Below are positions 25,061 to 32,649 of a stretch of 33,598 nucleotides of DNA, one piece after another; the stretch's first letter is position 1, and each line of letters starts with the position of its first letter. The stretch is from Haloarculaceae archaeon (GTDB lineage Archaea; Halobacteriota; Halobacteria; Halobacteriales; Haloarculaceae). The position numbers and the translations under genes are program-made. Below the pieces are notes generated by a model. The model was not told the origin of the DNA, made no database searches, and worked only from the letters and a program-made list of their open reading frames with translations. Where the stretch lies: NCBI GenBank assembly GCA_007122455.1, contig SKTU01000033.1, forward strand, positions 1-33,598, given 5' to 3'.

Positions 25061-25552
25061 TTATGGGCTCCTGTGGAGGAGTTCGTCCAGTGCTTCGTGT
25101 GCGGACTGATCACCGATCGCGACGACGTGATCGTCGGCCTGGAGTGTGAAGTCGTCGGGCGGGTGGGCCGTCCGTTCGCCTTTGCGGACGACTGCGAGTA
25201 TCGCCGCCTCCGTCCGAGAGCCGATGTCGAGATCTCCCAGGGTCTCTCCGACGGCCGGCGCGTCCGGCGCCACCTGATACCACTTCGTTCGCTCGTCGGT
25301 CGGCGTGACTTCGCCGACCTGTGCCGGAACCGGCTGGTAATACGCACCGACGAGTAAGAGACCGAGCGCTCGCGCCTGCGAATCCGACATCTCGACCACC
25401 TTTTCGTATTCGTCGTCCTCCTCACCTCGGTAATATACCGATCGTGGACCGGTGTTGTGAATAATTACGGCCACACTTTCGTCGTGACTGAGGTCCAGTT
25501 CGTACCGAACACCGACGCCTGGGAGCTCGCGCTCCCGTATTTCGAGCGGCAT
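25061..25552 (-). CDS. KhtT-like antiporter regulatory subunit (RCK_C/TrkA-C domain)
   Basis: A 163-residue cytoplasmic protein. Residues 1-75 form the small N-terminal domain seen in KhtT (EIRERELPGVGVRYEL, then DSQARALGLLLVGAYYQ). Residues about 90-160 form an RCK_C domain (GSRTEAAILAVVRKGER, then PPDDFTLQADDHVVAIGD). In Bacillus, KhtT controls the K+/H+ antiporter KhtU and its RCK_C domain binds c-di-AMP. ATG 25552 is used because the family N-terminus begins there; the 41 upstream codons read as non-conserved and basic. First gene of the cluster, 104 nt before the cyclase and followed by two antiporters. Ligand binding is inferred from family. Confidence 0.87.
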   Translation of the reverse strand: MPLEIRERELPGVGVRYELDLSHDESVAVIIHNTGPRSVYYRGEEDDEYEKVVEMSDSQARALGLLLVGAYYQPVPAQVGEVTPTDERTKWYQVAPDAPAVGETLGDLDIGSRTEAAILAVVRKGERTAHPPDDFTLQADDHVVAIGDQSAHEALDELLHRSP

Positions 25553-25867
25553 ATTGTGATACCGTTGTAGTATGCCCGTTGGTCGATACCGGACGTCAGT
25601 GTTACACTCCGTCTCAGACTGCCAAACATGAAAACCGCGATACAAGTGAAGTGACCTTTTGAGGCGTCTTTCCAAATGAACTCAGTTCTCACGGTCCGAT
25701 AATCTAGATGTAGCGTAGACGTTCACGGCTCATCAGTGCGCCAACTACTCCGTTTCTGGAGCACGACGAACACTCTTGGGCTCGGAAAACACATATGCGA
25801 GCGTGATCCGAACGGAGGGAATGACACAGATACGTACTGTCGGTTACAGTACGAAACGGGGAGATCT
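25553..25867. promoter_or_regulatory. Divergent intergenic region between KhtT-like and HTH genes
   Basis: About 315 nt with no supported gene. It carries the promoters of the KhtT-like/cyclase/antiporter cluster (leftward) and the HTH gene (rightward). I could not place a clear TATA box for the leftward promoter; the best rightward element overlaps the inverted repeat at 25833-25853. Confidence 0.5.
25833..25853. promoter_or_regulatory. Perfect inverted repeat, likely operator of the HTH gene
   Basis: CGTACTGT-CGGTT-ACAGTACG: two perfect 8-bp arms and a 5-bp spacer, ending 14 nt before the ATG at 25868. The position overlaps the core promoter, where a dimeric winged-helix repressor would block transcription. 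Autoregulation by the adjacent regulator is the simplest reading. Confidence 0.55.
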
Positions 25868-26278
25868 ATGAGCAAACAATGGAATCCGGACGGAATCTTC
25901 GATGTACTGGCGAGTAAAGAGAGCCGACGGATCCTGGCGGCGGCCAGTGTACGACCGCTGTCGGCCAAGGAGTTCGAACAGATCTGCGACGCGTCGCTCC
26001 CGACGATCTATCGCCGAATCGCCGTCCTCGTCGAGTACGATCTGCTCTCCGAAGAGCAGGTGGTCGACCCCGACCACGAGCAGTCAAAACAGTATATAAC
26101 CGACCTCAAGGAACTCAACGTGAAGATCGAGGACGGGGAGTTCAGCGTCAACCTCGAGATCGAGAAGGACACCGTGGACAAATTCGGAGAGCTCTTCCGA
26201 GATCTGGGCGAGGGACACCGAAAATCGGCGACGACCGACTTTCCCGACGTCCCCTCGAAATCCCCGACGGAGAAGTGA
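25868..26278 (+). CDS. Winged-helix (ArsR-like) transcriptional regulator
   Basis: A 136-residue DNA-binding protein. The winged helix covers about residues 6-75: GIFDVLASKESRRILAAASVRPLSAKE gives the first helices, CDASLPTIYRRIAVLVEYDLL the recognition helix, and the wing follows. The rest (SVNLEIEKDTVDKFGELF) is an amphipathic dimerisation or sensor part. ATG 25868 is selected because the domain begins at once; an upstream extension to 25736 is not protein-like. The stop nearly abuts the small membrane protein gene, a partnership common in haloarchaea (HTH plus DUF7521). A perfect inverted repeat sits in its promoter. The signal it senses is unknown; control of the divergent antiporter cluster is possible. 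Confidence 0.85.
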   Translation: MSKQWNPDGIFDVLASKESRRILAAASVRPLSAKEFEQICDASLPTIYRRIAVLVEYDLLSEEQVVDPDHEQSKQYITDLKELNVKIEDGEFSVNLEIEKDTVDKFGELFRDLGEGHRKSATTDFPDVPSKSPTEK

Positions 26279-26280
26279 CG

Positions 26281-26580
26281 ATGGTGAACGCACACCTCTG
26301 GATGTTCATCGTGAGCAACCTCCTCGTGTTCGCGCTGGGAAGCGCACTTACGGTGCTCAGTTTCAAGGCTCAAAAGCGGCTCGGACGGGAAAACCTTCGG
26401 TTCACGACGCTCGGATTCGCGCTCATCACGACGAGCATCGTCGTCGAGGCCCTGTACGCTCCCGGAATCGCCGGCGGCGACTGGCTCACCACCAGCCACC
26501 TGCTCACGCTCTACACGATCGAATCGCTACTCGTCGCGTCGGGACTGGCATCTATCGCCTACTCGCTGCTCCAGTACTGA
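26281..26580 (+). CDS. DUF7521-type small membrane protein
   Basis: A 99-residue protein with three predicted membrane helices: about 5-25 (MFIVSNLLVFALGSALTVL), 41-60 (TTLGFALITTSIVVEAL) and 72-96 (LLTLYTIESLLVASGLASIA). This pattern matches the haloarchaeal DUF7521 family, which is regularly encoded right after an ArsR-like HTH gene, as here. ATG 26281 is 2 nt after the regulator's stop; GTG 26275, which would overlap it in a GTGA motif, is an alternative. It may relay a membrane signal to the regulator; this is inference only. Confidence 0.75.
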   Translation: MVNAHLWMFIVSNLLVFALGSALTVLSFKAQKRLGRENLRFTTLGFALITTSIVVEALYAPGIAGGDWLTTSHLLTLYTIESLLVASGLASIAYSLLQY

Positions 26581-26626
26581 TCGAGACGATTCGACGGAAC
26601 GCCCCACCGAGAGGAGCAGTTCGGTG

Positions 26627-27976
26627 TCAGTCGGCGAACGCTCGCCCCGGGTAGAACGTCCCCGTCTCCCTGTGCACTCCGACGAGCAAGACGACGCCGG
26701 CGATCATGGGGATGAACGCACACACGACGTAGACAGGCGTGAAGCCGACGAGTTCGATAAGTGGGAGCGAGACCATCGGTCCGAGTCCGCCGCCGATGTC
26801 GCCGAACACGTTGTTCGTTCCGGAGGCGCGTCCCATCCGTTCGTCGGGAGTCAGATCCGCGAGTAACGCCATCATCGGACCGCTGGTTCCACCCTGGCCG
26901 GCTCCGATAAAGAGACACGCGACGACGAGATCCACGATCGAACTGGTTCGTGCCAAGAGCAGAAAGCCCGCGAACGACAGTCCGAGAAACAGGAGGAGAA
27001 CCGGGACGCGCGATCCTCTCTTATCCGATACGCGGCCGCCGACCATCATCGCGACGCCGGCCGCGATGACGGTTCCCGCCATGAACACGCCCGACGTTCC
27101 CTGTGGATCGAGTCCGAAAAGCGAGAGGGCTCGCTCGTCCAGGAACAGCACCAGGGTCGCAAACAGCGCCCCGAGATAGGCGAACATCAGTCCGAAGTTG
27201 ACGAGCCCGACCGTCACCGCGGGAATCGAGGTCTCGATCTCCCACGGTTTCACCGCCCGAGACCCACCCTCCGTGACGTGGGTCTCCGGGACGAGGACGA
27301 ACGCGACGCCGCTCGCGACCAGCGCGAACGCGGCCGCGAGCGCGAACGCGATCACCTCACCGGCCAGCGAACTGGCGACGCCGCCGAGTACCAGCCCCGC
27401 CGGGAAGCCCAACAGGACTCCACCGCGAACGATACCCATGTTCGTTCCGCGCGAGTGTTCGTCCGAGACGTCCGCGGCGATGGTGTACGCAGTCGCGAAC
27501 ACGGCGGCGGAACCGAGCCCCCAGAGTACGCGAGCCAGCAGGAACCACGTCTCCGGGGCGACCACACCGCCGAGGAGAAAGAACCACTGGTCGAACCCGA
27601 CTGTTATCGGTCCGACTCTCCCGTCCGGAAGCGCGTGGGCGATCGGGGCGACTCGCTCCGGGGACGGCATCAGGAGGGCGGCGACGTAGCCGAACGTCGC
27701 GATTCCCTCGACGAGTAGCCCGTAAATGAACGGCTTTCGAGTGCCGTATCGATCGACGAGCGCACCTGCGGGTGCGCTGGCCACCAGTCTCGCCCACCGG
27801 TTCGCCGACAGGATGAGTCCAACCATGAACGCGGAGATGCCGAGAACAGCCCCCAGGTTCGGGAGGATCGGAAAGACGACACCGCCGCCGAACCCGACGA
27901 AGAACGTACTGGCAACGACTGCGAGAATGACCGCAGGGATGCTTTGAACGCGGAACCGTGGGAGGGAGAAACGCAT
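26627..27976 (-). CDS. MFS transporter
   Basis: A 449-residue major facilitator with 12 predicted membrane helices. The loop 2-3 signature appears as GALVDRYGTRKPFIYG, and the matching C-half loop as GGRVSDKRGSRVPVLL. A central cytoplasmic loop has HVTEGGSRAVKPWEIE. Helix 5 has a GFPAGLVLGG segment similar to drug:H+ antiporter motif C, so an exporter is plausible. The substrate is unknown. The gene converges on the DUF7521 gene and lies 136 nt downstream of the dehydrogenase-like gene on the same strand, too far to assume an operon. Confidence 0.9.
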   Translation of the reverse strand: MRFSLPRFRVQSIPAVILAVVASTFFVGFGGGVVFPILPNLGAVLGISAFMVGLILSANRWARLVASAPAGALVDRYGTRKPFIYGLLVEGIATFGYVAALLMPSPERVAPIAHALPDGRVGPITVGFDQWFFLLGGVVAPETWFLLARVLWGLGSAAVFATAYTIAADVSDEHSRGTNMGIVRGGVLLGFPAGLVLGGVASSLAGEVIAFALAAAFALVASGVAFVLVPETHVTEGGSRAVKPWEIETSIPAVTVGLVNFGLMFAYLGALFATLVLFLDERALSLFGLDPQGTSGVFMAGTVIAAGVAMMVGGRVSDKRGSRVPVLLLFLGLSFAGFLLLARTSSIVDLVVACLFIGAGQGGTSGPMMALLADLTPDERMGRASGTNNVFGDIGGGLGPMVSLPLIELVGFTPVYVVCAFIPMIAGVVLLVGVHRETGTFYPGRAFAD

Positions 27977-28112
27977 GCGTTCAGACGGAGGGACTGTCTG
28001 CAGTGTCGTTCAGTGAGCGGCGCATACAGCGTTCGACCACTGGCGGTCGAATAAATCACCCGTTCCGGCTGTGTACATTCCTCGTCGAAATGGGAGTGTT
28101 CCTGAATCGAGG

Positions 28113-29171
28113 CTACTCGATCCGCGCACGAAGGTCGTTCGTAACCGCCTCCGTTTTCGCTTCACCACCGATATCCGGCGTGCGGGGGGCGTTGGGATCT
28201 GCGAGCTGCTCCACCACGGCGCTCTGCAGCGTTCGCGCGACGGCTGACTCGCCGAGGTGGTCCCAGAGGAGTTCCCAGGAACGAACGGTGCCGATCGGGT
28301 TCGCGATCCCCTTCCCCGTGATGTCGAAGGCGCTGCCGTGTACCGGTTCGAACATCGAGGGATGCTCGCGAGTCGGATCGACGTTCGACGACGGAGCGAG
28401 GCCCAGACTCCCCGAGATAGCCGCGGCGAGATCGGTGAGGATGTCCCCGAAGAGGTTCGATGCGACGACGACGTCGAACTGTTCCGGTCGCCTGACGAGA
28501 TCCATACTCGCCGCGTCCACCAGCAGTCGTTCGACCTCGACGTCGGGGTACTCCCGATGAACCTCCGCCACGATATCGTCCCAGAACACCATCCCGTGGG
28601 CCTGTGCGTTGGATTTCGTGACGTTCGTTAGCTCGTTGTCGCGCTCGCTCGCAGCGTCGAACGCCGCCCGGACGATCGTTTCGGTTCCCTCCCGGGTGAA
28701 CAGTGCGCTCTGGATGGCTACCTCGGAGTCGAACCCCTCGTACTCCCTGCCGCCGATGTGGGTGTACTCGCCCTCTGTGTTCTGTCTGTAGACGACGAAG
28801 TCGATGTCTCCACTGGCGTAGTTCCGCAGCGGGCTGGTGACGCCCTCGAACAGGTAGGTCGGCCGCTCGCAGACGTGCTGTTTGAACCCCTTCGTGATCT
28901 TCAGACGGAGCCCGTGCAGTGTCACGTGGTCGGGGACGTCGGGGTGGCCCACGGCACCGAGGACGATCGCGTCGTGGCCGCGGAGTCGTTCGAGACCGTC
29001 GTCGGGCATCATCGATCCCTCGTCGAGATATCGCCGAGAGCCCCAGTCGTACCACGTCGTCTTGAGGGACACGCCGTGAACGTCGGCCGCCCGTTCGACG
29101 ACCGCCATTGCGCAGTCGACGACCTCGGGACCGATACCGTCGCCCGGAATGACCGCTATATCGTACGCCAT
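28113..29171 (-). CDS. Tartrate/D-malate dehydrogenase-like enzyme (isocitrate/isopropylmalate dehydrogenase family)
   Basis: A 352-residue NAD-dependent beta-decarboxylating dehydrogenase. The start IAVIPGDGIGPEV is universal for the family; YRQNTEGEYTHIGGR is the substrate-loop motif, TKSNAQAHGM holds the catalytic Lys, and VVASNLFGDILTDLAA is the metal site. WYDWGSRRYLDEGSMMP and the RLKITKGFKQHVCERPTYLF segment fit the tartrate dehydrogenase/D-malate dehydrogenase (TtuC/DmlA) branch rather than LeuB, which would catalyse oxidation of D-malate or tartrate. The gene lies apart from any leucine or lysine pathway gene, which agrees. Exact substrate uncertain. Confidence 0.85.
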   Translation of the reverse strand: MAYDIAVIPGDGIGPEVVDCAMAVVERAADVHGVSLKTTWYDWGSRRYLDEGSMMPDDGLERLRGHDAIVLGAVGHPDVPDHVTLHGLRLKITKGFKQHVCERPTYLFEGVTSPLRNYASGDIDFVVYRQNTEGEYTHIGGREYEGFDSEVAIQSALFTREGTETIVRAAFDAASERDNELTNVTKSNAQAHGMVFWDDIVAEVHREYPDVEVERLLVDAASMDLVRRPEQFDVVVASNLFGDILTDLAAAISGSLGLAPSSNVDPTREHPSMFEPVHGSAFDITGKGIANPIGTVRSWELLWDHLGESAVARTLQSAVVEQLADPNAPRTPDIGGEAKTEAVTNDLRARIE

Positions 29172-29314
29172 TACTCACTGGCGGACGTGGGAGACCAAAG
29201 CCCTTCGGACCGGTGGGAGTTCGCGGTGGTCGCGACGCTCGACAGCCGTCCGAACATTTACGCCATCGCCCCTGTCACGAACGGTCATGATCGAATCACA
29301 CGCCTCCAATCGGA

Positions 29315-29470
29315 GTGCTCGCCTCGGAGAGCTCCGTGGACGGCCGGTTCACCTCCACTGTACCGCCTGGAAGCGGCGACGACCCCATGGAACTCGCTTC
29401 GGAACGTTCGGGGCGCCGAGATTCGGCTGCGACCCGGACGGACGCGTCGATCGACGGCCGAGCCGCGTGA
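29315..29470 (+). CDS. Possible small ORF upstream of the CPBP protease
   Basis: A 51-codon frame from GTG 29315 to TGA 29468-29470. Its composition (SSVDGRFTSTVPPGSGDDP, then ELASERSGRRDSAATRTDAS) is Ser/Asp-rich and closer to haloarchaeal coding style than the Arg-rich competing frames. It ends 4 nt before the protease GTG. A TATA-like CATTTAC near 29255 would give a transcript that starts about 29285. No homolog is recognised; it could equally be a 5' leader. Confidence 0.25.
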   Translation: MLASESSVDGRFTSTVPPGSGDDPMELASERSGRRDSAATRTDASIDGRAA

Positions 29471-29474
29471 TCGA

Positions 29475-30368
29475 GTGATTCCCGTGTCGAATCCTCACGG
29501 ACGCCGACTCTCGCTGTTCGTCGGCATTCTCGTCGCTTCCGCGATGGTCCTCCTCGCCGTCGCCCGGGTCGTCGACCTGAGTCCGGTCGCCCTCGCCCCG
29601 GCGTACATGTTCTCTCCGATGATCGCCGGTCTCGCGGTCTGTCTCCGCTGGAAGATACCGCTCTCGGCGGTCGGCCTCCGGATCGGCCGGCTCCGATGGC
29701 TCGCCGCGGCGCTCGTGGTCTCACTCCCGCTGGTCGGAGTGACGCTCGCCCTCGCGGTGGCGGTTCCCGGCGTCGGCTTCGACCCGTCGGTCGATCCGCT
29801 ACCGGGAATCGATCTGCCGTCCGGAGTTGTCGGCGTGGGCGTCCTGTTCGGTCTCGTGCTCGCGATCGGTGGAACGATCAACGCGGTCTTCGCCTTCGGA
29901 GAGGAGTTCGGCTGGCGCGGCTACCTCCTCTGGGAGCTATCACCGTTGGGATTCTGGAAGGCGTCGTTCGCGATCGGCGCCCTCTGGGGGCTCTGGCACG
30001 CTCCGGTGATCGTCGCCGGCTACAACTACCCGTCGTTTCCGGTCGTCGGTGTCGCGGCCATGACCGTCGCGTGCATCTCGTTCTCACCGTTGTACACGTA
30101 TCTGGTCGTCCGGGCGGAGTCCGTGCTCGCGGCCGCACTCCTGCACGGCGTCTTTAACGGCTCGGCGGGTCTCGTCATCGCGTACGCCGTCGCGGACGAC
30201 AGCGTTCTCCGGGAACTCGTGGCCAGTCCGGTGGGCGCTGCCGGCGTTGTCGCGTTCGGACTCGCGGCGGTCGCGATCGCGCTCGTCGGGCCGCCACCGC
30301 TGTCCAGGGAGTTCGCCCGCGAGGACGCAGTGCCGCCGGACCGGCGAACGACTGCCGTGGATCGGTGA
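29475..30368 (+). CDS. CPBP-family intramembrane metalloprotease (Rce1/ABI-like)
   Basis: A 297-residue membrane protein with about eight helices. The CPBP motifs are complete: EExxxR as Glu143-Glu144-x3-Arg148 (GEEFGWRGYLL), His175 in LWHAPV, and HxxxN as His224 and Asn228 (LHGVFNGS). Bacterial and archaeal members include CAAX prenyl-protease relatives and bacteriocin-immunity proteins; haloarchaeal substrates are unknown. The start is taken at GTG 29475 (GTG 29484 also possible), since the first helix begins at about residue 11 and the upstream frame is shadow sequence of the divergent dehydrogenase gene. Confidence 0.85.
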   Translation: MIPVSNPHGRRLSLFVGILVASAMVLLAVARVVDLSPVALAPAYMFSPMIAGLAVCLRWKIPLSAVGLRIGRLRWLAAALVVSLPLVGVTLALAVAVPGVGFDPSVDPLPGIDLPSGVVGVGVLFGLVLAIGGTINAVFAFGEEFGWRGYLLWELSPLGFWKASFAIGALWGLWHAPVIVAGYNYPSFPVVGVAAMTVACISFSPLYTYLVVRAESVLAAALLHGVFNGSAGLVIAYAVADDSVLRELVASPVGAAGVVAFGLAAVAIALVGPPPLSREFAREDAVPPDRRTTAVDR

Positions 30369-30423
30369 CCGAACGACGAGACCGTAGACCGCGCTCCGCG
30401 CGTTGAAACCGTCGGGACTTACG

Positions 30424-31479
30424 CTACACCACTCGATCGCCGTCGACGAGCGCCTTCCCACGACGGGCGATGTCGGGGACGACTGCCTCCATCTTCGGAT
30501 AGAGCGGATCGTCGCTGTTACCGTCGAGATACCGTGCGTAGAACATCTCACAGACGGCCGTCAGCATGTAGAGGCCGAGGACGACGTAGAACTCCACGTC
30601 GACGACCTCGATCCCCGACTGTCGCTCGTAGCGGTCGAGTAACGCCGATCGGTGGGGGTACCCGGATCGATCGAGAAACGCCGGCATCAGCGCCTCGACG
30701 AGGGGGTCGCTGTCCCAAAAGCAGAGGAACCAACCGACGTCGCGGAGGGGATCGCCGATCGTCCCCAACTCCCAGTCCATGACGGCGATCAGCTCCGGTT
30801 TTTCGCTCGGTGCGTACATCACGTTGTCCAGTTTGTAGTCGCCGTGGACGAGCGCGCGTTCGTGGGAGTTCGGAACGTTCGCCTCCAGCCACGATTCGAT
30901 CTCGTCGACGTGCGGAACCTCCCGGACGCTGCGGGTGGTTTCGTGTGCCCACTCGAACTGTCGTCCCCACCGCTCGATCTGCCGCTCGAGGAACCCGTCG
31001 GGTCGGCCGAAATCACCGAGGCCGACCGCCTCGTAATCGACCGTGTGGATGGCGGCCAGCGTGTCGATCAGCTCCTCGGCGAGCTGTCGCCGACGGTTCG
31101 GCGAACCGAACCGCTCGGGCTCTTCGTCCCGGACGACGGTTCCGTCGAGTCGATCCATCAGGTAGAACTCCTTTCCGATGACGGACGGGTCGTCACAGGC
31201 CGCCACCGGTGTCGGGACCGGGACGTCGGTATCCCGGAGCGCTGAGATCACCCGATACTCTCGGAGGACGTCGTGGGCGGTGTCGGCGGTCTCACCGGCC
31301 GGCGGGCGGCGTAACACGAGATCGTGTTCGCCCCACCGGACCTCCAGCGTCTCGTTGGAGTGTCCGGCCTCGAGGTGCGCCACCCGGTACCGGTCGGCCT
31401 CGCCGAGCGTCTCCTTGAGGTAGTTTCGAAGGGACGGTTCGTCGACGAGTGCCTCGACGTACGATCCGTTTCCCGTCAT
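30424..31479 (-). CDS. APH/ACAD10-like phosphotransferase family protein
   Basis: A 351-residue protein of the aminoglycoside phosphotransferase-like kinase fold. The catalytic loop is HGDYKLDN (His212, Asp214, Asn219) and the metal-binding segment is MDWELGTIGDP (Asp235). The N-lobe has LVLRRPP and an Arg-rich ATP-binding region. It resembles the ACAD10/ACAD11 kinase group, which phosphorylates 4-hydroxyacyl-CoAs in some organisms, more than true aminoglycoside kinases; length and the YLMDRLDG motif agree. No acyl-CoA dehydrogenase gene is adjacent. The natural substrate remains open. Confidence 0.87.
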   Translation of the reverse strand: MTGNGSYVEALVDEPSLRNYLKETLGEADRYRVAHLEAGHSNETLEVRWGEHDLVLRRPPAGETADTAHDVLREYRVISALRDTDVPVPTPVAACDDPSVIGKEFYLMDRLDGTVVRDEEPERFGSPNRRRQLAEELIDTLAAIHTVDYEAVGLGDFGRPDGFLERQIERWGRQFEWAHETTRSVREVPHVDEIESWLEANVPNSHERALVHGDYKLDNVMYAPSEKPELIAVMDWELGTIGDPLRDVGWFLCFWDSDPLVEALMPAFLDRSGYPHRSALLDRYERQSGIEVVDVEFYVVLGLYMLTAVCEMFYARYLDGNSDDPLYPKMEAVVPDIARRGKALVDGDRVV

Positions 31480-31590
31480 GGTCGTCCACCAGGAGTTCGA
31501 AGCGGATAGTTCTAGCCGACCGGATCGTTGAATCGATCGTTATCTGTCTTTCGTGCGATTCGTCGGGACGTTCGATCGGTGTACCGACAC

Positions 31591-31620
31591 GATCGTTCGG
31601 GCGTCGTCCGCCCGACGATC
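31591..31620. promoter_or_regulatory. Long imperfect inverted repeat upstream of the MscS gene
   Basis: Arms GATCG-T-TCGGGCG and CGCCCGA-CGATC surround TCGTC, giving 12 base pairs with one bulged T. It ends 33 nt before the ATG at 31654, in the divergent region shared with the phosphotransferase gene, upstream of the likely TATA position. It could be an operator for either gene or an RNA hairpin if transcription starts upstream. Confidence 0.35.
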
Positions 31621-31653
31621 AAACGCTTGTGCGTGGGTTCCCTCGATACGGGC

Positions 31654-32544
31654 ATGGAACCACTCACAACCGTGGTCGTGATGGGGTCGGTCCTGGGAAT
31701 CGACGTTGGCTCCCTGTCGTTCGGGTTTTCGGAACTGGAAGTTCCCCTCCTCCGAACTGTGGGATTCGTCGTCGGATTCGTCGTCGTACTTTTCGTCGGT
31801 TGGGTCTTCGTTGAGCCCGCGGTTTCACGGATCGTCAGCAGGCGAAATCGAAACAACCCGACGCTGGAGGAGGCGATCGCTCGGTACGTCCGTCTAACGG
31901 TCGTCCTCTGTGCACTGTTCGTCGGACTCAGTGGCGCCGGGTTCGCGGGTCCGGTGCGTAACTCCGCTCTCGTGATCGCTGCCGGAACGCTGGCACTCGG
32001 CGTCGCCGGGCAGAGTGTGATCGGGTCACTCGTCAGTGGGATCGCGCTCGTCGTGGATTCGCAGTTCAACGTCGGAGACTACATTCGATGGGAGGATGGC
32101 GAGGGTGAGGTCGCGTCGATCACACTACGGGTCACCCGCGTCCGGACTCCCGACGGGGGACTCGTGACGATTCCGAACACTACCTTGACCGACGATCCGA
32201 TCGTTCGCCCGTTCGAGCGGGGGAACCGTCGAGTCGTCGAACGCATCGCGATCGACTACGAGGACGACGTCGAAACGGCGCTTCAGCTACTAACCGAGAC
32301 ACTCGGAACTGTCGACGGTGTCCTCGACGATCCCGCTCCAGGAATCGGCGTCGACGAACTGGGCGACGACGCCGTAGCTCTCCGCGTCCAGTACTGGGTC
32401 GACGACCCGAGGCGGAGTATGCTCCGCGTTCGCTCGGAGTTCGCGCGAGCGGCCAAAGCCCGTCTCGAGCGGGCCGGGGTCACCATCAGTCCCGCTTCGA
32501 AACGCGATCTCGAGGGTCACATTCTGGTCGACGGTAATACGTAA
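31654..32544 (+). CDS. MscS-family mechanosensitive ion channel
   Basis: A 296-residue small-conductance channel. Three predicted helices lie at about residues 26-51, 70-90 and 100-135; the third has the Gly/Ala-rich pore pattern LVIAAGTLALGVAGQSVIGSL. The beta domain follows with the MscS signature FNVGDYIRWEDGEGEVASI and TPDGGLVTIPNTTL, and a C-terminal alpha/beta part ends at 296. The channel opens under membrane tension and protects cells on osmotic downshift. ATG 31654 is used since the upstream frame is Arg-rich and not conserved-looking. Not adjacent to the antiporter cluster, though both serve osmotic balance. Confidence 0.9.
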   Translation: MEPLTTVVVMGSVLGIDVGSLSFGFSELEVPLLRTVGFVVGFVVVLFVGWVFVEPAVSRIVSRRNRNNPTLEEAIARYVRLTVVLCALFVGLSGAGFAGPVRNSALVIAAGTLALGVAGQSVIGSLVSGIALVVDSQFNVGDYIRWEDGEGEVASITLRVTRVRTPDGGLVTIPNTTLTDDPIVRPFERGNRRVVERIAIDYEDDVETALQLLTETLGTVDGVLDDPAPGIGVDELGDDAVALRVQYWVDDPRRSMLRVRSEFARAAKARLERAGVTISPASKRDLEGHILVDGNT

Positions 32545-32600
32545 CTTAGGAGCGGCGTTTCCGCCACGCACTCGAATCCGTGCTCGACCGTGGCAGGACC

Positions 32601-32616
32601 GTACAGTCGACCGTAC
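32601..32616. promoter_or_regulatory. Near-perfect palindrome upstream of the aldehyde dehydrogenase
   Basis: GTACAGTCGACCGTAC is a 16-bp palindrome with one mismatched pair, immediately before the TATA-like CAACTATG (32616-32623) and 34 nt before the ATG at 32650. The place fits an activator or repressor site overlapping the BRE. Confidence 0.35.
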
Positions 32617-32649
32617 AACTATGCGTCGACGGTGCGTATCGGTCGGCCC

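Noticed and set aside
28758-29474. N-terminal extension of the CPBP protease frame
   Set aside because: This part lies opposite the dehydrogenase-like gene and has no membrane or domain character; the real protein starts near 29475.
29287-29478. 63-codon ORF ending in a GTGA overlap with the CPBP protease start
   Set aside because: The overlap and TATA distance are attractive, but the product is very Arg-rich with no acidic residues of note; the competing frame at 29315-29470 looks more like coding sequence.
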